Assembly (NCBI GenBank): GCA_029224185.1
Contig: CM055190.1
Location: 1,693,060-1,757,059 of the forward strand
Origin: Karalla daura
Lineage: Eukaryota; Chordata; Actinopteri; Chaetodontiformes; Leiognathidae
Reading direction: 5' to 3'
Length of the DNA stretch: 64,000 nt
The position numbers were made by a program, and so were the translations under genes. Below are positions 30,501 to 64,000 of this stretch, one piece after another; within the stretch, counting starts at the first letter, position 1, and each line of letters starts with the position of its first letter. The notes beneath the pieces are model-generated. The model was not told the DNA's origin. It made no database searches and worked only from the letters and a program-made list of their open reading frames with translations.

Positions 30501-31849
30501 TAAGTATTACGTTTTTCACCAAAGAGAAGTCAACTCCGCTTGGCTTCCCTTGGTGATGTGTCACCAAAACGCCACTGCCATCCATCCATTTTAACGCTAT
30601 TATTTAACCCAACCCAAGTGATTTTTGAACAGTTATACCCCAACTGTATGAGTGTAAGTTGTAATGTTTGACGCTGTAGTGTGAATTAAAAATCATTCAT
30701 TCATTCATTCATTGAATGGTGACTGACGACCCGCCCAGGCTTGGACAGACCCCATGTCGTTTGTGAGACCAGAGGGTAGAAGATAATATATAAGATAATG
30801 AATATGTGGAATGCCTTCTGGGTGGTTTCTAAATTAACCCTCACATTTGATACTATATAATTCACTGCATGTGCATTAACATGCTTTCAACTAGTTCTAA
30901 TTACATTTGGAAATAGGGACCTTGACACATTAGCATTATAACATCCACAATGACATCTATTGTACAATGGATATTGAAATAGTATTTTAGTATAGTAGTA
31001 TAGTATTTTATCTTGCTTACTTCCACTGTTTTGTTAAGCTAAACAGTTCTGTTTCCATCCATGTTGCAGTGATTCAGCTTAGACCTTGAGGATGGAGCAT
31101 CGTAGCCGAGGATCGCAGACTTCCCTGGACTTTCTCGGTGCTCGTGGCCACAGAATAAAGAGCTGCACTGATGATTGTGGTTTACCACACCTCGGGTCTG
31201 AAATAAGAGCAGGACGAGCCGTCAGAGATCCAGAGATCCAGCAGCTGACCCAAACTGCAAAGGGCTGGAAACAAACGACCCAGGAAGATGGGTTTCTCTG
31301 ATCTTTTCCTCGTGGCAGCCGAGTGATTCTGTAAGTCAAGCTACGATGCATAATTGATGGTCAATCTATCACTCGGAATCGCTCCCTTCTTCTGTGCGAT
31401 CCTTTAATCAAAAGCTCATTCAGGTTTTTACTTTCACGTGATTGATTTCAGTTTTTTTTGACAGATCCCACAAAAATGTGTCTTTTCAGTGTCTCTCTGT
31501 GTGCTCTGTCCCACTTTATGTGTCCTTATATAGGCTATGGGGAGCAGTCAAACGTGGACGCAGCTGGCCCAGAAAGTGCAGCCGAAAACACAGTTTATTT
31601 AAAGATATGGGAGCTGTAGTGATTTGGCTCAAGGACTGTGACGGTAGTTGGAAAATGGCAGTATTTTCTAGTTGAAAGGAAAGCCTTGATTGCAGTTTGC
31701 CACAGCAGGAATCTCTGCAGGGGGTGTTGATGGCAACTTTCTGAGGATGAAACAATCACGTGGAACCAAATCCACTGAGTCAACACAGTCTTCTTAATCT
31801 CAACAAAAAGTTGTGCCGGTGCTCTCGAGTTGCGAGAGTATGTTGCCTT

Positions 31850-31876
31850 GACCTAGATCTAGACCTAGACCTAGAC
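31850..31876. repeat. GACCTA hexamer tandem
   Basis: Four to five copies of a 6-bp unit, with one GATCTA variant. Confidence 0.9.
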
Positions 31877-32101
31877 ATCATCACATGTAGCAGTCATTTA
31901 AAATATGATTGTAATGCAAACCGTTCTGCCCCCTAGATCCAGACAAATACAACTGTCAGTAACTGTATGTATCATAACATTCTCACAATGAAAAATAGGA
32001 CTGTAAAAGGCACTGAGAAAAAGCATCAGTGTTTCATGGATTCTATGTTTGTCAGAGAGCAAGGATGAAAATATCACATTCAACTATTCCAGGCCCCCCC
32101 C

Positions 32102-32125
32102 CAAAGTCACTAGAGAGTGACTTTG
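32102..32125. repeat. perfect 10-bp hairpin with 4-base loop after a C8 tract
   Basis: CAAAGTCACT, loop AGAG, AGTGACTTTG. The stem is exact and is preceded by a run of C. Without a following T run on either strand it does not resemble a terminator; function unknown. Confidence 0.85.
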
Positions 32126-32702
32126 AAGACTTGTAGTGTTTTTCAGCAGTTTGCAATTCATTAAGTGTTGATTTTAATTGGGTCTTAAGACTTTACACTT
32201 TTGATTGACACCTGATTTAACCATTTGGGTGCCTCAATATTTTGAGCAGAGCCACTGATGTCATTAGGGAAACAGATGCTTTAAAGCTCCTCCCTCAGTC
32301 TGCTCTGTCTCCAGCTGGTGGCGCTCATGTCTGCACATCTAGCAGCCAATGAGATCGTGGCTCCACTGAGGCATAATGATGTGTGGCTCCAGGTTTCACC
32401 CTATAACATCTTAAAGTTTGAGTCTCAATAATATGTGTGAAGGATAGAAGTCAACAAAATGATCGCCTGGTGAGTGCACGACTCTGAACTACTACCTTTT
32501 ATTAAAGTATATCCTCCTTAAAAAATATATTCTCCTCTTAAAATAAAATAAAATTAGCCAATAAACGTTCTTCACTTTCAGATGGTTTCAGATCATCAAC
32601 GTAGCAGATTTAGAATATCTGACTCATGAATACAGTCACAGGTAATGACATAACCCTATTTAATGTAAACACACAAAGGAATGTCTAGAAGAGTGAAACA
32701 TC

Positions 32703-32703
<1 letters not shown>

Positions 32704-32742
<39 letters not shown>
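32704..32742. repeat. (CA)n microsatellite
   Basis: About 19 CA units. Confidence 0.96.
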
Positions 32743-32743
<1 letters not shown>

Positions 32744-32859
32744 CTACGGTGAAGAAACACAGATGCATTAACAGTCAAAACAATACGTTTTTTATTATAG
32801 TAATTTTCCAGTTAACACCTGCGCCCACCATGTGGCTCCAACCTGGAACTATTTACAGA

Positions 32860-32898
32860 CCCCCCCCCTCCCCCCCCCCCCCCCCCCCCCCCCCCCCC
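32860..32898. repeat. poly-C tract
   Basis: 38 of 39 bases are C, with a single T. Length may be inaccurate because homopolymers are hard to sequence. Confidence 0.9.
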
Positions 32899-35800
32899 AT
32901 CCCCCGCTCCTGTGTCCTGTAGGGAAGGCAGGTCCGATGCCAAGGCATGGTTAGCAGTTCAGGGAACAGGAGCACCGACAGCTCTGCTTATGGCTGGCTT
33001 CAGCATCTGTCTTCATTACAGACAGTAGACGGGTACAGCTCAGCTTCACGTCCAACCCCCCCCAAAGCGTTTACTCCGCTGGTTAAGAAGAGAGAAAGAA
33101 ACCTGACGTCCTGAGAAATGACAAAACAGGAGAGATTACCCACAGAATATCAGGCAGGGTATCAGTCTGAGAGGGGACGTATGCATTTCATTCACACCCC
33201 CCCAGACCCCCCCGCCCCCATCTGCCTCCACAGCCGCTCGCTCTGCACATTAAGCCCTCCCTCCAGCAGCTACTCTGAGCTGTCGCACCGCTCTGAAGGG
33301 CAGAGGCAGAGCACCAGTGAATTATTTAAGCAGGCCTACTTTTCACCTCATCACTACTTATTACTCTCTGATTTTTCTGATCCCAGTGAAATACATGTGT
33401 AACATCTTGTCCCTGCAGAGTATCAAATTCATTCCCGTAAAATAATAGCCAATAAACAGTATGCAAAAAGCTATATTCACTTGTTTTTTTTGTCTTTTGC
33501 TTTTGTCCAATGCCAACTGTTTTCCAATCCTGCAGTAAATATGTACATGGTGCGTATGCTAAGGTTAAGGATGGGGGAGAAGGAAAAATGTGATTATGAG
33601 ACACAGCGTCCTTCTCTGGCACCGAGAGTTGGCATTAAACATAAAAACACGAGCTGCGGTAATGTGGATGTAATTCGCTGTTGCTATGAATAGCAGCATG
33701 TATTGCAATCCCCCTTTTGCAGCAATGTGCACAAGTAATAGAAGAACCAATCCATCAAGTTTCCTGTGAACCTCCAACAATATCAAATTCATCTTTTTTT
33801 TCTTTGAACACAAACACTGGCGAGCTTTGTGAACTCAGCAGCAGCACTAATGAAACCACAGTGGTGCAGTTTGCCATCACACCACAGGGCTTTCTCACAC
33901 TTTCTATCCTTCATTTGTCTGATTGTTTTTTTTCTCATTTCCTAGTGGAAATAATAATAATAAAAGACAATGAAAGATAACGTCTGCAACTACATGAATG
34001 TGCTTGCATGATAAGGGAGGAGCAGAGTAAAGTGGCCTGTTTGTTATGTGATCTGTCCCTTTGGATGGGAGCTGTCGGAGGCTGTCATACTGAACCAGCA
34101 GAGAGGTACTAATCTTCATCATTAGGCAGATGTGAAAGCTATTGGGTGTCTCATAATGGCCACCGGCTTTATTTCTAATTTTCTGGTCAGCCTGACTCTA
34201 TCCTGTCAGTCAATTAGCCCTCTGTGGGACGAAGCATGAAGTGATGGCGTTCTCCTTCATTCCTAAAACTCCAATCAGAGGAAATCATACAAGAAAAAAG
34301 AAGTTGTCCTGAACTGTTGCATCGAGCGAAGGGGACTCAGAGGACTGTACCACAGGCCCCTCCCTGCCTCTGTCTGGAGACAGCTCCATCAGACCCCCAG
34401 TGACACCAGTGGGTACAGAGTGGGCAAGATAATGGACGTCTGGGCAGTCAGTGAGACGATGGATGTTAAGAGATTGAAATTGATCAGAAATCTAATTCAG
34501 ACTGGAGGATAGCAAGGAATATTACATTGAAGGAATTAATATGGACAAAATGGTTTCAGTAATATCATTTCATCTTTTCAGACTGATTGACAGAGGCAGA
34601 ACTTCAGTCCACAGTGTTTAGCACAGCATTACATCTCACAGCGTTTTATTATCTTCTTCATTTAGTTGCTCAGTCGCCCTATGGTTGGCCCAGCTTACAA
34701 ACCTCTGACTGGTTTTCAGCCTGACCAAGAGTTTAAGTAACTGATCAGATAGGACTTAATGAACTAGATTCACAGAGAGGTGGCTGATCCTGCTGAGACC
34801 TCCATCCATGCCTCTGTGCCTTCCAGAAGTAGAGCATGAATTGTGTGAAATGGGGGTGGGGGGGTGGGGTCGTTCCTTATTAACTGGGTTGTGTTGAGGA
34901 TCAGGTTTTGATTTTGACTTTAATGGAAGTTTAACTAATCCAAACTGCTAACCTCAACCTGCATTATAAATATATTTGCACAAACACACTGTAGTGGCAG
35001 CAGGTCAGTGAGCCAGATATGTTCCCTCAGTGCCAGGATGAAAGAAAAGGATGTAGCATTTCTAGCTAGTTCAGGTTACATAGTCTCTGCCCTTAAATGT
35101 ATTTAGGAGGACTTTAAATATACGTCCAAACCTAGTCTGATTCAATCAGTTCTACTGCTGAGTCCATCAGTGCTCCCAGGTAAGCCTCTATGGAACAAAA
35201 TGACGCACACCTAGAGTGCAAAAATAAAAAGTGCTCAAAAACTCAAAAAAGAACGAAAAGGAACAGCTTCAGGATCAGAAGCAGGCCTGTGTCTCTATTG
35301 GCTACTTACAATTCAGAAGAAAAGAGAGCTCAGCAACATTCAAGTTACATCCCAAGTCATTCATTTCCAAGTGGGTAGGCTAATATTATCAATACATTCA
35401 GTTTGGCTGTGTAGTTGTACTACACTCTATGTACAAGTACACTTCTATTTCAACTAAAATACATTATTTTTCTAATTAGAAAAATTAGTGTGCACAAATT
35501 TCCTCCCTTAAAACGCTCGCCGTTGTTGAAGAAAGATAACAAAATAAAGATAAATTCTCACATTCAAGCAGATAATTCATCAAAAAAATAACTTTGATCG
35601 AGATACACTGTACAGTAATCATACGAAAAATAAAAATATCGCTTGCTGGCTACGATAACAAATCCAATATAGTTCCATGATCCTCACAACAGGCAATCAA
35701 ACAAACAGGTTCCTGACTGTCCCACAGTTTGTAACAATACAAGAGACTACAGCTGTCTAACCAGTAGATATACATGTATATATTGTGCACTTGCTGAATT

Positions 35801-35952
35801 TATTTATATTGTACAGGAGTCGTCTACTTGTCTTATATTGGCAACAAAGACCACCAGAAGTAAATACTGCATTAAAAACAAGCCCCGCCCCCTCCACCCC
35901 CCCACCCCACACACACACACACACACTGCCTGTCACTCCGTCCTGGCCGCTC

Positions 35953-58691
<22,739 letters not shown>

Positions 58692-59480
58692 GGCTGCTGG
58701 GTGGCTTGGGAAGGCCTACAGAGAGGGGTCCCTGTCTCAGTACAAACTAAGCACCTGGAGACAGCACATTCATGTCCATTCAGTGCAGATGTGCTGCTGC
58801 TAGTTTCAAATGCAGCATCGTACAGTCAGATTGAAACATGATGAAACCAGTCCACAGTGACACTTTGTTGATTGTGTTCCACAGCTGAAAGCATCTCTAA
58901 AATCGATGTAAAAAGCGAAATAAAAAGACAAAAAAGCAGAAAAAAACAGGTCCTACCGGGAGTCCATCCCGCTGCTCATCACCTGCATTCCGGTGGTCCC
59001 GGCAGCTGCAGGGCGCGTGCACACGCACCTGTCAGGCTTTCACTGATGTTTGCTCTCTGTCACAGTGATGGATGGTGCGCACAGCACGCCTCTCATCACT
59101 GAGCCCCCACACAGAACAAAAGAGAAAAAAAAGCCAGAACAAACTTTAACCCTTCACACCGGCCGTCAGACTGAACGAGGAGGAACCCACGAGCGCGTAG
59201 CGCATCTTCGCGTGCACGCGCACAGGTAAAAGGCTGGAGAAAAGGAGGTTTGATGTCACGGCTGGGTCCGATGTGAAGCCCGGGTCCCGCGGTCCGGGGC
59301 AGTGTCTGCGGGCTCCATCGTACACACTGTCCGCTGTCGGTGCTCCCCCCGCCGGACTCCTGCCCATCACTCCCGCGCTGCCTCAGCGGAGCAACTGTCC
59401 GGGGATGGAGGAGCAAGAGGAGCAAGAGGAGCTGGAGAGAAACCAGGAGCAAGCTGCAGGAGACAGGCACAGGCTGCACC
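58692..59480 (-). promoter_or_regulatory. minar1: minar1 5' untranslated exons and CpG-rich promoter
   Basis: On the minus strand, 58715-58692 is leader sequence after a CCCTCTCTGTAG acceptor. A 241-bp intron (58956-58716) separates it from a non-coding exon ending CTCCCG/GTAGGA at 58957. From there to about 59480 the sequence is CpG-rich with GCGCGTGCACACGCAC and CGCGTGCACGCGCA clusters and no TATA box, a typical CpG-island promoter. The exact transcription start is unknown. Confidence 0.6.
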
Positions 59481-60678
59481 CCGGTGTCCGCCTTCAAAAT
59501 AAGAGCCTGCTCATCAGAGACGACAGTGGCTCTACAGTAAACAAGAATGTACACATGCAATAACTGTCTGTGGTGGATTGAGAATGCTACATTACATGTA
59601 TATAATTGTCCTGCTTGAAATATTTATATGCCAGTGTTATAGCTGGTGTATTGTACATTTGCACATAATAAATGTGATTTATGAACAATCTCCGTCTCAC
59701 CCTCTTTGGTCTGGTATCTGTGTCGTCCTCCAGCTCGGGTCCTCTACCTGGGAGCCTGAGGGTTCTGCACAGCATCTTAGCTGTTCCTAGGACTGTTCTC
59801 TTCTGGACTGAAGCTCCAGATGTTTTTCCTGGGATCTGTTGGAGCCACTCGCCCTGTTTGGACATCACTGTGTATGTTTGTGTGTGTCTGTGTATATATA
59901 TATATATATATACAAACAAATCTTGAAAGCCGCTGGGATGTAGGAATGCTACCAACTGCTGTATCAAGTAACACACACTAATATCAGAGATTTCAAGTCG
60001 TAGTGGACTCAGCACTGGTTGTAGTGAAGCAAGCTTGGTAAATTTAATTCAACTCAAAGGAGGAAAATGCCTTAAGTGTTGTGTAAAAGAATCATGTAAA
60101 CTAAGACCAAAGGCCTAACTCTAAACACATGGAAGCACAATGTACCTTTTGTGCCTTTTTTTCCAAAAAAATGATTCAGCATCCTCCCCTTGAGAGTGTG
60201 TTTTTTTTAATAATGCAGTAGAGTAGGAACACTGTTTTGCATTTACATATATGCACATATTTTGCATATACTCCCAAGAGTCAATAATATGATCAATAAC
60301 AAATATAGCTGTAGGAGCACTGTTATTCCAGGAACATTTGAATATAAATTTTCAGTTATGTAACACACAAATGCAAATGAGTTTACATCATTATTTTGGC
60401 TGTACAGTATTCATATAAAAGCTGTGCAAATGAGATCTAAATCTTCAGGGAGCATGCTGCCTCACAACGTTCAGCTCTGCTCTTTTATTCTGAAGGCGGC
60501 AGGTGGTGCTTCCTGCAGCTCCTGCCTCGACTCCAGTGATCGATGCAGCTCTTTGTCTCCACTCACAATGACGTAACTTCACCTCGGCTGGACAATAGAG
60601 ATATCAAACTATCGCCTGTCCCTCTGTACATGACTGACGCTGTGCAGCATGATGATCCGCTCACCTGGTAACACACCT

Positions 60679-60738
60679 GCAGCAGCTCCACATCTGCAGC
60701 GGCTCCACATCTGTAGCGGCTCCACATCTGCAGCGGCC
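60679..60738. repeat. 18-bp tandem repeat, three to four copies
   Basis: The unit AGCGGCTCCACATCTGC, with AGCAGCTCC and TGTAGCGG variants. Confidence 0.88.
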
Positions 60739-60811
60739 GCCGACTCTGATGAGTGAGTGCAGAGGTCGGGTCAAGAGGTCAAGTCACAGAAAACAGACAG
60801 AATTATTAACC

Positions 60812-61133
60812 CAGTGGGACCTCCAGATACCAGAGTCATTTGTCCCAGAGGGGCTTTCGTATCTTAGAATTTTTGTATGATGAAAATAGGAAAATTCATA
60901 CCCCCCCTCCAGAAAACAGTCGTATAAAGTGTAAATATACGACTGTTTTGATATGATATTAAAATATATAACTGTTTATAAGTGTACAAAGGACCAGGAG
61001 GACCGCTGTCGGGTGGCACGTTCGATTTCGTTTTCTGAACATTTTGACGTTAAATGGGACAGGAATTTCCTCGAAGCCCAATTCATATTCTGAATTTTTC
61101 ATACAATTGGTCATTCATAAGTCGAAGTTCAAC
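60812..61133 (+). mobile_element. Tigger/pogo-like MITE, copy 2 (near full length)
   Basis: The left end CAGTGGGACCTCCAGATAC and the reverse complement of the right end, GAACTTCGACTTATGAATG, resemble Tigger-family terminal repeats. The internal part matches copy 1 at 41.9-42.1 kb in opposite orientation. About 320 bp with no coding capacity. Confidence 0.75.
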
Positions 61134-61989
61134 TTTATTTTTTACAAGTGGCCTTTTACTTTGCTTTTGTCCATTCTGGACCGCAGTTTTACTGCAGTCA
61201 TGCGTTTAAGCAGCATCCATGGAGCATCCATGAAAAGAAAAACAGCAGGCCAAAGGATTTCTGAGTCTCTGAGCGGGAAGAAGCCCTTTTTCTTTCCTCA
61301 TTCTACGGGGAGGTTCAATGGGATGGACATAAGGAAAGAGAGCAGGGTCGGAAGCAGAGAAAATGTGAGAAAATCTGTAAAGTCCAATAAAGATTGCATC
61401 CGTGGAGGAGCAGGAGTCTTGGAAACGTGCCTGTCAGCAGCTGCTGGCTGAGAACAGAACAGTTAAAGGCCGACCCTCCAGAAAGCCAGAGAGCAGATTG
61501 GAAAAAGGGAAGAATAGATTGGCTCTTTTCAAGCAGCCGCCCTGGCTGTGCTGAGCGACACCCAGCCTGCTCTGAAACGCAGCAGAATGATGCGAGATGC
61601 ACTTGAGGGAAAAAGACTAACAAAAAAAAAAGAAAAGAAATGGTTTGGGAAAATCTTCTGGAGGAGGAGGTCTTAGATGGAGTGATAACATCTGAAGGAC
61701 GTGTTCAAACTTCCTGAGAGCTGGGGGAGCAGAGCACAGCAGTGTGAGCTGGAGGAAATGCTGCTAAAAACAAAGAGGATGTGGAGCCAGGCTGCAGCTC
61801 TGCCAGGTAATTACCTCCTACCTGAGCAGCCTGAACGCCCTGTAAGCAAACGTGCATCTCTGAGGAGACAAGAAACAAAGTGCAGGTGAGAGCTGCAGCC
61901 TGAACTGAGGCTTGGTTTAATTGTTTCTATTTACTGGAACATACTAGAAAATTATTACACATTTCAGGTAATGGAAATGCACAAAAGCC

Positions 61990-62455
61990 AAGTCGAGTAG
62001 AGTCGAGTAGAGTCAGTACCATTAGTTTCCACCTGTTTCCACTACATGGTCCCAGCTCGACTCTACTCGACGACCTTTTGAGCATCTCCATTACTGGAAT
62101 GTGTAACCTGGTACTATATTTCAAGTCGGGTCAGGTGAGGCTGGATGATGCAGGAAGTGGAAACGCAGCATGAGATCGGTCACCATGTCCTGCATCATCA
62201 TTTTTAAAGAACAGCTGCCTCCTCTTCGTTTCTCGTTTGTTTTTCACTGGAATCAATGTCGACCTGCAGAGCGACTCCTTGGTCAGGAGAGGAGCTGCAG
62301 ACACGTCTGTCCTTCATCACAGACGAGAAGATCCAACGAGAGCTTGACGGGGCGACACGCAGTGAGCGTGTTCACCTGCGTTGCTATGACGACCAGGTAC
62401 TCTCAGTGAGGCACTATGAGTAGTGATGGAAACAGTCGAGCCGAGTCGAATCCGA
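61990..62455. mobile_element. inverted-repeat element with GTCGAGTAGAGTCGAG arms
   Basis: GTCGAGTAGAGTCGAG (61992-62007) and its exact complement CTCGACTCTACTCGAC (62056-62071) form a 16-bp perfect inverted repeat. A related GTCGAGCCGAGTCGA with GATGGAAACA next to it occurs at about 62425-62450, and TGGAAACGCAGCATG at 62157. I recognise this GAAACGCAGC/GTCGAG combination from fish MITEs, but the boundaries are uncertain. Confidence 0.45.
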
Positions 62456-62545
62456 TGTTCTCAGCTCACTCATGCATAGGATGACATTCGTTGGGCTCTG
62501 TAATGTTAATCTGTAATCTGAGTCTATATGTCAAGAGTCTTGATC

Positions 62546-63425
62546 CCCGCCTACCATCATCTGACCTGACCTCCACCCACCATCATCTGACCTGACCTCC
62601 ACCCACCATCATCTGACCTGACCACCACCTACCATCATCTGACCCGACCTCCACCCACCATCATCTGACCTGACCTCCACCCACCATCATCTGACCTGAC
62701 CTCCACCCACCATCATCTGACCTGACCTCCACCCACCATCATCTGACCTGACCACCACCTACCATCATCTGACCCGACCTCCACCCACCATCATCTGACC
62801 TGACCTCCACCCACCATCATCTGACCTGACCTCCACCCACCATCATCTGACCTGAACTCCACCCACCATCATCTGACCTGAACTCCACCCACCATCAGCT
62901 GACCTGACCTCCACCCACCATCATCTGACCTGAACTCCACCCACCATCATCTGACCTGACCTCCACCCCCCATCATCTGACCTGACCTCCACCCCCCATC
63001 ATCTGTCCTGACCTCCACCTACCATCATCTGTCCTGACCTCCACCTACCATCATCTAACCTGACCTCCACCCACCATCATCTGACCTGAACTCCACCTAC
63101 CATTATCTGTCCTGACCTCCACCTACCATCATCTGACCTGAACTCCACCCACCATCATCTGACCTGACCTCCACCCACCATCATCTGACCTGAACTCCAC
63201 CCACCATCATCTGACCTGACCTCCACCCCCCATCATCTGACCTGACCTCCACCCCCCATCATCTGACCTGACCTCCACCTACCATCATCTGTCCTGACCT
63301 CCACCTACCATCATCTAACGAGACCTCCACCCACCATCATCTGACCTGAACTCCACCTACCATTATCTGTCCTGACCTCCACCTACCATCATCTGACCTG
63401 ACCTCCACCCACCATCATGTTACCT
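62546..63425. repeat. 26-bp minisatellite, about 34 copies, with 260-bp higher-order period
   Basis: The unit is close to TCCACCCACC + ATCATCTGACCTGACC. Variants (CCACCTACC, CCCCCCATC, CTGTCC, CTGAACTCC, CATTATCTG) recur in the same order 260 bp apart in the right half, for example CATTATCTGT at 63101 and 63361. So blocks of ten units were duplicated as one. Confidence 0.96.
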
Positions 63426-64000
63426 GACCTGAGGGAGCAGCCAGGCGCTAACTGGGTTCAAGCTCTCAGTACTTGTGGTTACGTGCTGTAACTACTGCCT
63501 CACTTCACACTAACAACAAATCATTTTTAGTAGTCCTGGATGTGCTGTGACACCAGATCTCGACTCCATAAAATTCTAAGATTTTATTGAACGTTTGATC
63601 TTGTGTTTAACTTGTGTGCAGGGCTCACTGAGATAACTCCCAGTCTATTCACTTTAACGTTTCCTAACCTCGTTTTGATCTCTCAAAGGTCAACGTTAAT
63701 GCACACAGAACATAATTGAATGGCAACAACGCATACATTTGCTTTGCTCCTGGTATTAAATGAGCTGCGTGGATGTGTGAAGGTGCCTTTGGGCTTCTGG
63801 CCATTTCCAGTGACACCGACAGGTCGTTAGAAGGGAACCAGCGACTCCAAAGGCACAAACCGCATTTCCCTGTGTAAGTGCAGCGCTCACGTTTGGCTCC
63901 TGGGACTAAATCACCTTGTAATCGCTCTGCTCCATTAGTTCATACCGGACAGCTTCCAAGGTTGGGTCCTTCCTTGTAAACAAAAAGCAAACAAACCAAA
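63426..64000. other. intergenic right edge, nothing recognised
   Basis: Unique sequence with no repeat, exon or promoter that I can support. Confidence 0.6.

Larger units (their letters stand above)
30510..35950. other. intergenic region downstream of minar1, no gene supported
   Basis: About 5.4 kb. It contains an (ATTC)n tract near 30689-30712, a GACCTA hexamer tandem (31850-31876), a near-match CTCF motif at about 32314 (CCAGCTGGTGGCGCT, one mismatch), a perfect 10-bp hairpin at 32102-32125, a CA array and a poly-C tract. Stretches near 33.4-34.2 kb are AT-rich and smooth in composition and could include conserved non-coding elements, which I cannot test. Confidence 0.55.
59481..62545. other. 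intergenic region upstream of minar1, no gene supported
   Basis: About 3 kb. It has a (TA)n tract at 59890-59911, a short tandem of AGCGGCTCCACATCTGC units at 60679-60738, the second Tigger-like MITE, and an inverted-repeat element near 62 kb. Open frames have no splice or family support. Confidence 0.6.

Noticed and set aside
32310..32330. second CTCF site (CCAGCTGGTGGCGCT)
   Set aside because: One mismatch at an informative core position; too weak to list as a feature.
62546..63425. possible CRISPR-like array
   Set aside because: Units are contiguous tandem repeats without unique spacers, and the genome is eukaryotic.

Overview
The window looks like nuclear DNA of a teleost fish, probably a spiny-rayed (percomorph) species. 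The evidence is exon-intron genes with canonical GT/AG junctions, abundant (CA)n and other microsatellites, a fish-type FISNA-NACHT immune receptor with modular LRR exons, and typical fish transposon remnants. Three genes are well supported and a fourth promoter with a possible first exon is weaker.

Left edge (1-1480, minus strand): the first two coding exons of a guanylate-cyclase-activating protein (GCAP2-like, a photoreceptor calcium sensor), with a TATA box and a CRX/OTX-type site upstream. The remaining exons lie beyond base 1. From 1480 to about 6100 is intergenic DNA with microsatellites, one perfect CTCF-type site (5573-5587) and a perfect 13-bp inverted repeat (6000-6045).

6150-15613 (plus strand): an intact NLR gene of the NLRC3-like fish family. 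It has an acidic N-terminal exon, a short linker exon, one large FISNA-NACHT-winged-helix exon and seven LRR exons, all phase 2 to phase 2, giving a predicted 1081-residue protein with no B30.2 domain. The LRR part is a mosaic: introns of two flank types recur, two exon stubs mark old recombination junctions, a duplication of about 1.1 kb recurs about 2.1 kb apart, and a TIR-bearing element of about 0.6 kb sits in only one copy.

15614-35950: mostly intergenic. It contains microsatellites, a decayed non-LTR retrotransposon piece (about 17.65-17.91 kb), a common fish dispersed repeat next to a long CA array (24.7-25.07 kb), a short telomere-like array (22.5 kb), a CpG-rich patch (21.1 kb) and a promoter-like block at 30.34-30.50 kb (ETS, CRE and three CCAAT boxes) beside a possible minus-strand first exon.

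35953-59480 (minus strand): complete minar1 (KIAA1024/UBTOR): four coding exons, 924 residues, single C-terminal membrane segment, plus a CpG-rich non-coding first exon and promoter. Its two long introns hold a GATA array of about 205 bp, a 19-bp minisatellite, a 0.94-kb minisatellite of 9-bp then 8-bp units, a non-LTR reverse-transcriptase remnant and a Tigger-like MITE.

59.5-64 kb: intergenic, with a second copy of the same MITE in the opposite orientation, an inverted-repeat element near 62 kb, and an 0.88-kb minisatellite of 26-bp units with a 260-bp higher-order period. The three genes have no evident functional link. The most unusual biology is the rapidly rearranging LRR exon array of the NLR gene. 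All assignments come from reading the sequence; no database search was run.
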